Below are positions 38,925 to 41,439 of a stretch of DNA of 41,439 bases, one piece after another. The notes beneath the pieces are model-generated. The model made no database searches. It saw nothing but the letters and a program-made list of their open reading frames with translations, and was not told the origin of the DNA. This stretch comes from Comamonadaceae bacterium. GTDB taxonomy: Bacteria; Pseudomonadota; Gammaproteobacteria; Burkholderiales; Burkholderiaceae_C. The position numbers were made by a program, and so were the translations under genes. Position 1 is the first letter of the stretch. Each line of letters starts with the position of its first letter. The stretch is taken from contig CANFSO010000010.1 in the NCBI GenBank assembly GCA_947449895.1, positions 1-41,439 on the forward strand, read 5' to 3'.

Positions 38925-40235
38925 TCAAGCCACCGATCCATTCACTAACTCTTCAAAGAGCGTTTCTGTTCCCATCTGCCCGCCTTTGAGCATGATTTCC
39001 AAGCCGTCCATCAGCGGGTTGTCACTGTGCAGGCAGCACAGTGCAACGCCCGGCGTCAGTTGGGCCCGGTAGGACAGCCCCCAAGCGTCCAAGGCTTGAA
39101 CTGCGTGACTGGACGTGTCTCCCCCCGCAATCCCTAAGCGTTTGACTGGCGTGATGCGCAGCACCTGCGCCAACAGATCGCCGCATGCGCGGGCTAGATT
39201 ACGGCCATGCGTGACGCCTGCCGTCTCGCCATTTGACGCGGTGAAGGCCAGCACATGGCGCCCCCCGGCAAGGGCTTTGGCGACATGGCTGGCTGTACTG
39301 ACCACGTAGGTCGGATCAGTTTCAAGGTGTTGCGGGTCTAAGCTGACATGCAGATAGGAGCTGGCCGCGCTCACTTGCAGTGCCGTCAGCGGCGACAAAC
39401 TGCCCGCCAGAACCAGCACGGGCCCATCAGCAGCGGCCACGCGCGGTGCCACCAACTCGGGCGCGATTTTCCAGTGCGCGACGAGCGCCTGCACCACGCT
39501 GCTGGGGCCAGCGGCGAGCAAGGGTTGCACTTGGGCGCGCGCCCAGATCAGCCGGCCCACGCTGGCCAGTTGACAGGCGTCAGACAGATCCATCAGCACG
39601 GCCCTTGGGGCGGCGCTGGCTTGCGGTGCCTGAGCCAGTAACGCATCCATCTGTTCGTCCAGCTCGGCGTCACTCTGCGCATAGTCGGTGTAGTTGATCG
39701 ACTGCACATTGTGCAGACCTTGCGCCTCAAGATGCAGGCGCAAATCTGCCTCATGCATCGGCGTCACAGGGTGCTGGCGCATCGTCGGATGGCGGTCAAT
39801 GCGGGCCACTGTGCTGTCGGTGCCGGCGAACAAGTTGCCAAAGACGCAGTAGCGCCGCAAATTGGGCTGGCCCCCGACGATAGGCACCCATGAATTGCCG
39901 GTGTAGTGCTGCAAGATGCTGATCGCCGCGCCGATGCTGCCAACATGCGGCGCACTGTCAAACGTCGAGCAGGTTTTGTAGTGCACAACGCTTGCACCGA
40001 GTCGGGCGAACAATGCACCGACAGGCGCCAGTTCCACCCGCATTTCGTCGGGTGTCATGGCGCGTGCTGCGCCGGCAATGCCCAAGCAGTCCAGCGGTCC
40101 AGCGCGTTCAAGTTGCGCGGGTGTTGGCAAACCCAGATACAACACCGTGCGCAAGCCAGCGCGAGCGGCAGTCGACAGGGTGTCGGTGGCGCCCGTGAAG
40201 TCGTCGCCGTAGAACGCGATTTTGAGATCGGCCAT
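38925..40235 (-). CDS. DUF1537 four-carbon/branched acid-sugar kinase (OiaK/OtnK-like)
   Basis: Protein of 436 residues. The N-terminal domain starts KIAFYGDDFTGATDTL, with the catalytic-type aspartates of the family; the C-terminal nucleotide-binding domain includes LVLAGSLSPLTALQVSAA, LAFTASNGETAG and LGIAGGDTSSHAVQAL. Family members phosphorylate tetronates (erythronate, threonate) or 3-oxo-isoapionate. The RuBisCO-like gene directly upstream favours the 3-oxo-isoapionate type, since that kinase is known to act just before an RLP. ATG at 40235 was chosen because homology begins there; another ATG lies at 40259. Substrate assignment is inference. Confidence 0.88.
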   Translation of the reverse strand: MADLKIAFYGDDFTGATDTLSTAARAGLRTVLYLGLPTPAQLERAGPLDCLGIAGAARAMTPDEMRVELAPVGALFARLGASVVHYKTCSTFDSAPHVGSIGAAISILQHYTGNSWVPIVGGQPNLRRYCVFGNLFAGTDSTVARIDRHPTMRQHPVTPMHEADLRLHLEAQGLHNVQSINYTDYAQSDAELDEQMDALLAQAPQASAAPRAVLMDLSDACQLASVGRLIWARAQVQPLLAAGPSSVVQALVAHWKIAPELVAPRVAAADGPVLVLAGSLSPLTALQVSAASSYLHVSLDPQHLETDPTYVVSTASHVAKALAGGRHVLAFTASNGETAGVTHGRNLARACGDLLAQVLRITPVKRLGIAGGDTSSHAVQALDAWGLSYRAQLTPGVALCCLHSDNPLMDGLEIMLKGGQMGTETLFEELVNGSVA

Positions 40236-40266
40236 CAGGCCACTGCCGTGCGGCGCCATGGCCCGG

Positions 40267-41439
40267 CTACTTGCCGAAAAAAGTCAACGCAGCAGCCAGC
40301 TCAGGGGCCTGCTCGGCGAACGTCGCCAGCGGAATGCCTGCACGTGCGGCAGCCCATGCTTGGCGAATGCTGGCGACACCAGCAGCAGGGCCGCCCGGAT
40401 GCGCCAAAATGCCGCCTCCAGACATGAACAGCAAGTCGTCGCTTTTCACCGCGGCCCAGGTGGCCGGCACGGTACCAGCCCACTGGCCCGACGAAAACGC
40501 CGGCATGACGCGGTCGTCAAAACCATCTGTGAGGGGGGTGTAGCAATCGTGTGCCGATTCGATGACTTCGTCGTCCGGCTGCGAGAACTTACCCTGCAGG
40601 CCATGCACATGCATGTGGTCGACACCGGCCAGCCGCCAAAGTGTCTGGTAGGCCTGGAAGGACATGCCCAGCAGCGGGTGCCGCGACAGCGCGCCGTAGC
40701 CATTGCGGTGGCCGTGGATCGCCAGGCCGGTGTGGCGGCGCAGTGTTTGCATGCCCGAGTGGCCGCACCAGTTGAGGCTGGCCATCACGCAGGAGCCGCC
40801 TTCGCGCTCGACCAGATCGGCGTGGCGCTTCATGGCATCCGTCTCGTCGGTGATGTTGAAGGCCACCATGACGTGTTTGCCGGTGCGCTGCTGGTGCTCG
40901 CGCACAACGGCCATGACGGCCGGCACGCGTTGCGCCAGCGGCGCGTGGGCCGGGTCGGCGCAGACCTCATCGTCCTTGATAAAATCCACGCCGGCAGCGC
41001 ACAGCCGGGCCACCAGCTCGGCGGTCTGCGCCGCGGAAAAACCGACATTGGGCTTGATGATGGTGCCGACCAGCGCGCCCGTCGCCACGCCGGTGGCCTG
41101 GCGCGTGCCGGCAATGCCAAACCGCGGCAAATCGAACCGGACCCGGTAGGTTGCCGGCAAAGTCAGACTTTCTAATCGCAGGCCGCTGGTTTCGCCGAGG
41201 TCGTACAGATTGCCAGACACGCTGGCAGCCAGCGTCGGTAAATTGGCACCGACGTTGGCAACTGGAAACGAGATGCGGACGCGGGCGCGCCGCCAAGGCC
41301 CGGTGTGACCTTTGCGCTCTAGCAGCGCATTGGGCAAACTCGGCGCGTTGACCGATTCGAGCTCCTCGATATGTTCGACAGTTGCCCGCGCACGTTCGCG
41401 CAGTTCGTCGGTCTCGCCTTCGACTCGCGCAAAGGTTCC
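40267..41439 (-). CDS. RuBisCO-like protein, form IV (5' end outside window)
   Basis: At least 390 residues; the frame continues past the right edge, where GTFARVEGETDELRERARATVEHIEEL is the usual N-terminal RuBisCO-family segment. Active-site correspondences: Lys in GTIIKPNVG (RuBisCO Lys175) is kept while Lys177 is Asn; the KDDE metal/carbamate motif is intact in VDFIKDDE; a lysine at the loop-6 position is present in VHGLQGKF; FMSGGGILAHPGG matches the phosphate site. It is therefore probably an active enolase-superfamily decarboxylase, transcarboxylase or hydrolase, not a CO2 fixer. It is adjacent to a DUF1537 kinase, as in 3-oxo-isoapionate 4-phosphate metabolism (OiaX/OiaT-like). Confidence 0.9.
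   Translation of the reverse strand, partial: GTFARVEGETDELRERARATVEHIEELESVNAPSLPNALLERKGHTGPWRRARVRISFPVANVGANLPTLAASVSGNLYDLGETSGLRLESLTLPATYRVRFDLPRFGIAGTRQATGVATGALVGTIIKPNVGFSAAQTAELVARLCAAGVDFIKDDEVCADPAHAPLAQRVPAVMAVVREHQQRTGKHVMVAFNITDETDAMKRHADLVEREGGSCVMASLNWCGHSGMQTLRRHTGLAIHGHRNGYGALSRHPLLGMSFQAYQTLWRLAGVDHMHVHGLQGKFSQPDDEVIESAHDCYTPLTDGFDDRVMPAFSSGQWAGTVPATWAAVKSDDLLFMSGGGILAHPGGPAAGVASIRQAWAAARAGIPLATFAEQAPELAAALTFFGK

Noticed and set aside
41337-41337. Start of the RuBisCO-like protein inside the window
   Set aside because: The codon is TTG within a continuing frame; the residues upstream to the window edge match the family's N-terminal domain, so the gene is truncated by the window, not started here.

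Overview
The window looks like chromosomal DNA from a GC-rich betaproteobacterium of the Burkholderiales, most likely a Comamonadaceae member of the Polaromonas/Rhodoferax/Variovorax kind. I infer this from protein flavour rather than from a marker gene. The supporting signs are several Bug/TctC periplasmic receptors, an ilvE gene next to a CHCC zinc-finger gene, a protocatechuate 4,5-cleavage lower pathway, and comamonad-style palindromic repeats. No tRNA, rRNA, CRISPR array, transposase or phage gene was seen.

Layout. (a) 1-4440, minus strand: an allophanate hydrolase gene (atzF) followed by a substrate-binding protein, permease and ATPase of a NitT/TauT-type ABC transporter. This reads as a nitrogen-scavenging operon. 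Its apparent promoter carries a perfect palindrome of GntR/FadR type between the -35 and -10 boxes. (b) 4458-6019: small envelope-stress type genes (OsmB-like and BON lipoproteins) and two small hypotheticals. (c) 6136-9663: a large CheB-CheR-coiled coil-PAS fusion, divergent from a small PAS protein. (d) 9666-18947: mostly household genes, namely an M48 peptidase, AmpG permease, OmpR-type two-component pair, CHCC zinc-finger protein, IlvE, a membrane protein, BCCT transporter and RadA. The sensor kinase carries an in-frame insert that looks like an intergenic repeat.

(e) 18981-30118: accessory catabolism and uptake. A 2-hydroxyacid dehydrogenase/Bug pair lies opposite an IclR regulator. A six-gene minus-strand operon follows (GntR, VOC protein, FAH-family hydrolase, Bug receptor, AA_synth-family protein, quinone oxidoreductase-like protein) whose substrate I cannot name. 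Then come a DMT exporter and the TctB/TctA membrane pair. (f) 30136-36898: ligU-ligJ-ligK-(solute-binding lipoprotein)-(Bug)-ligI under a divergent LysR gene. This covers every step from 2-pyrone-4,6-dicarboxylate to pyruvate and oxaloacetate, with no ring-cleavage genes in view. (g) 37036-41439: a secreted metallo-hydrolase and a fourth Bug receptor, facing a DUF1537 acid-sugar kinase and a RuBisCO-like protein that runs off the right edge. The last two resemble the 3-oxo-isoapionate (apiose/apionate) kinase/RLP pair.

The genes together describe an organism built to scavenge small carboxylated and nitrogenous compounds. Four Bug receptors share the window with only one TctA/TctB membrane pair. 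The most interesting unexplained pieces are the GntR-led six-gene operon, the lower-lig operon with its two embedded uptake receptors, the kinase/RLP pair, and the repeat-derived segment inside the kinase.
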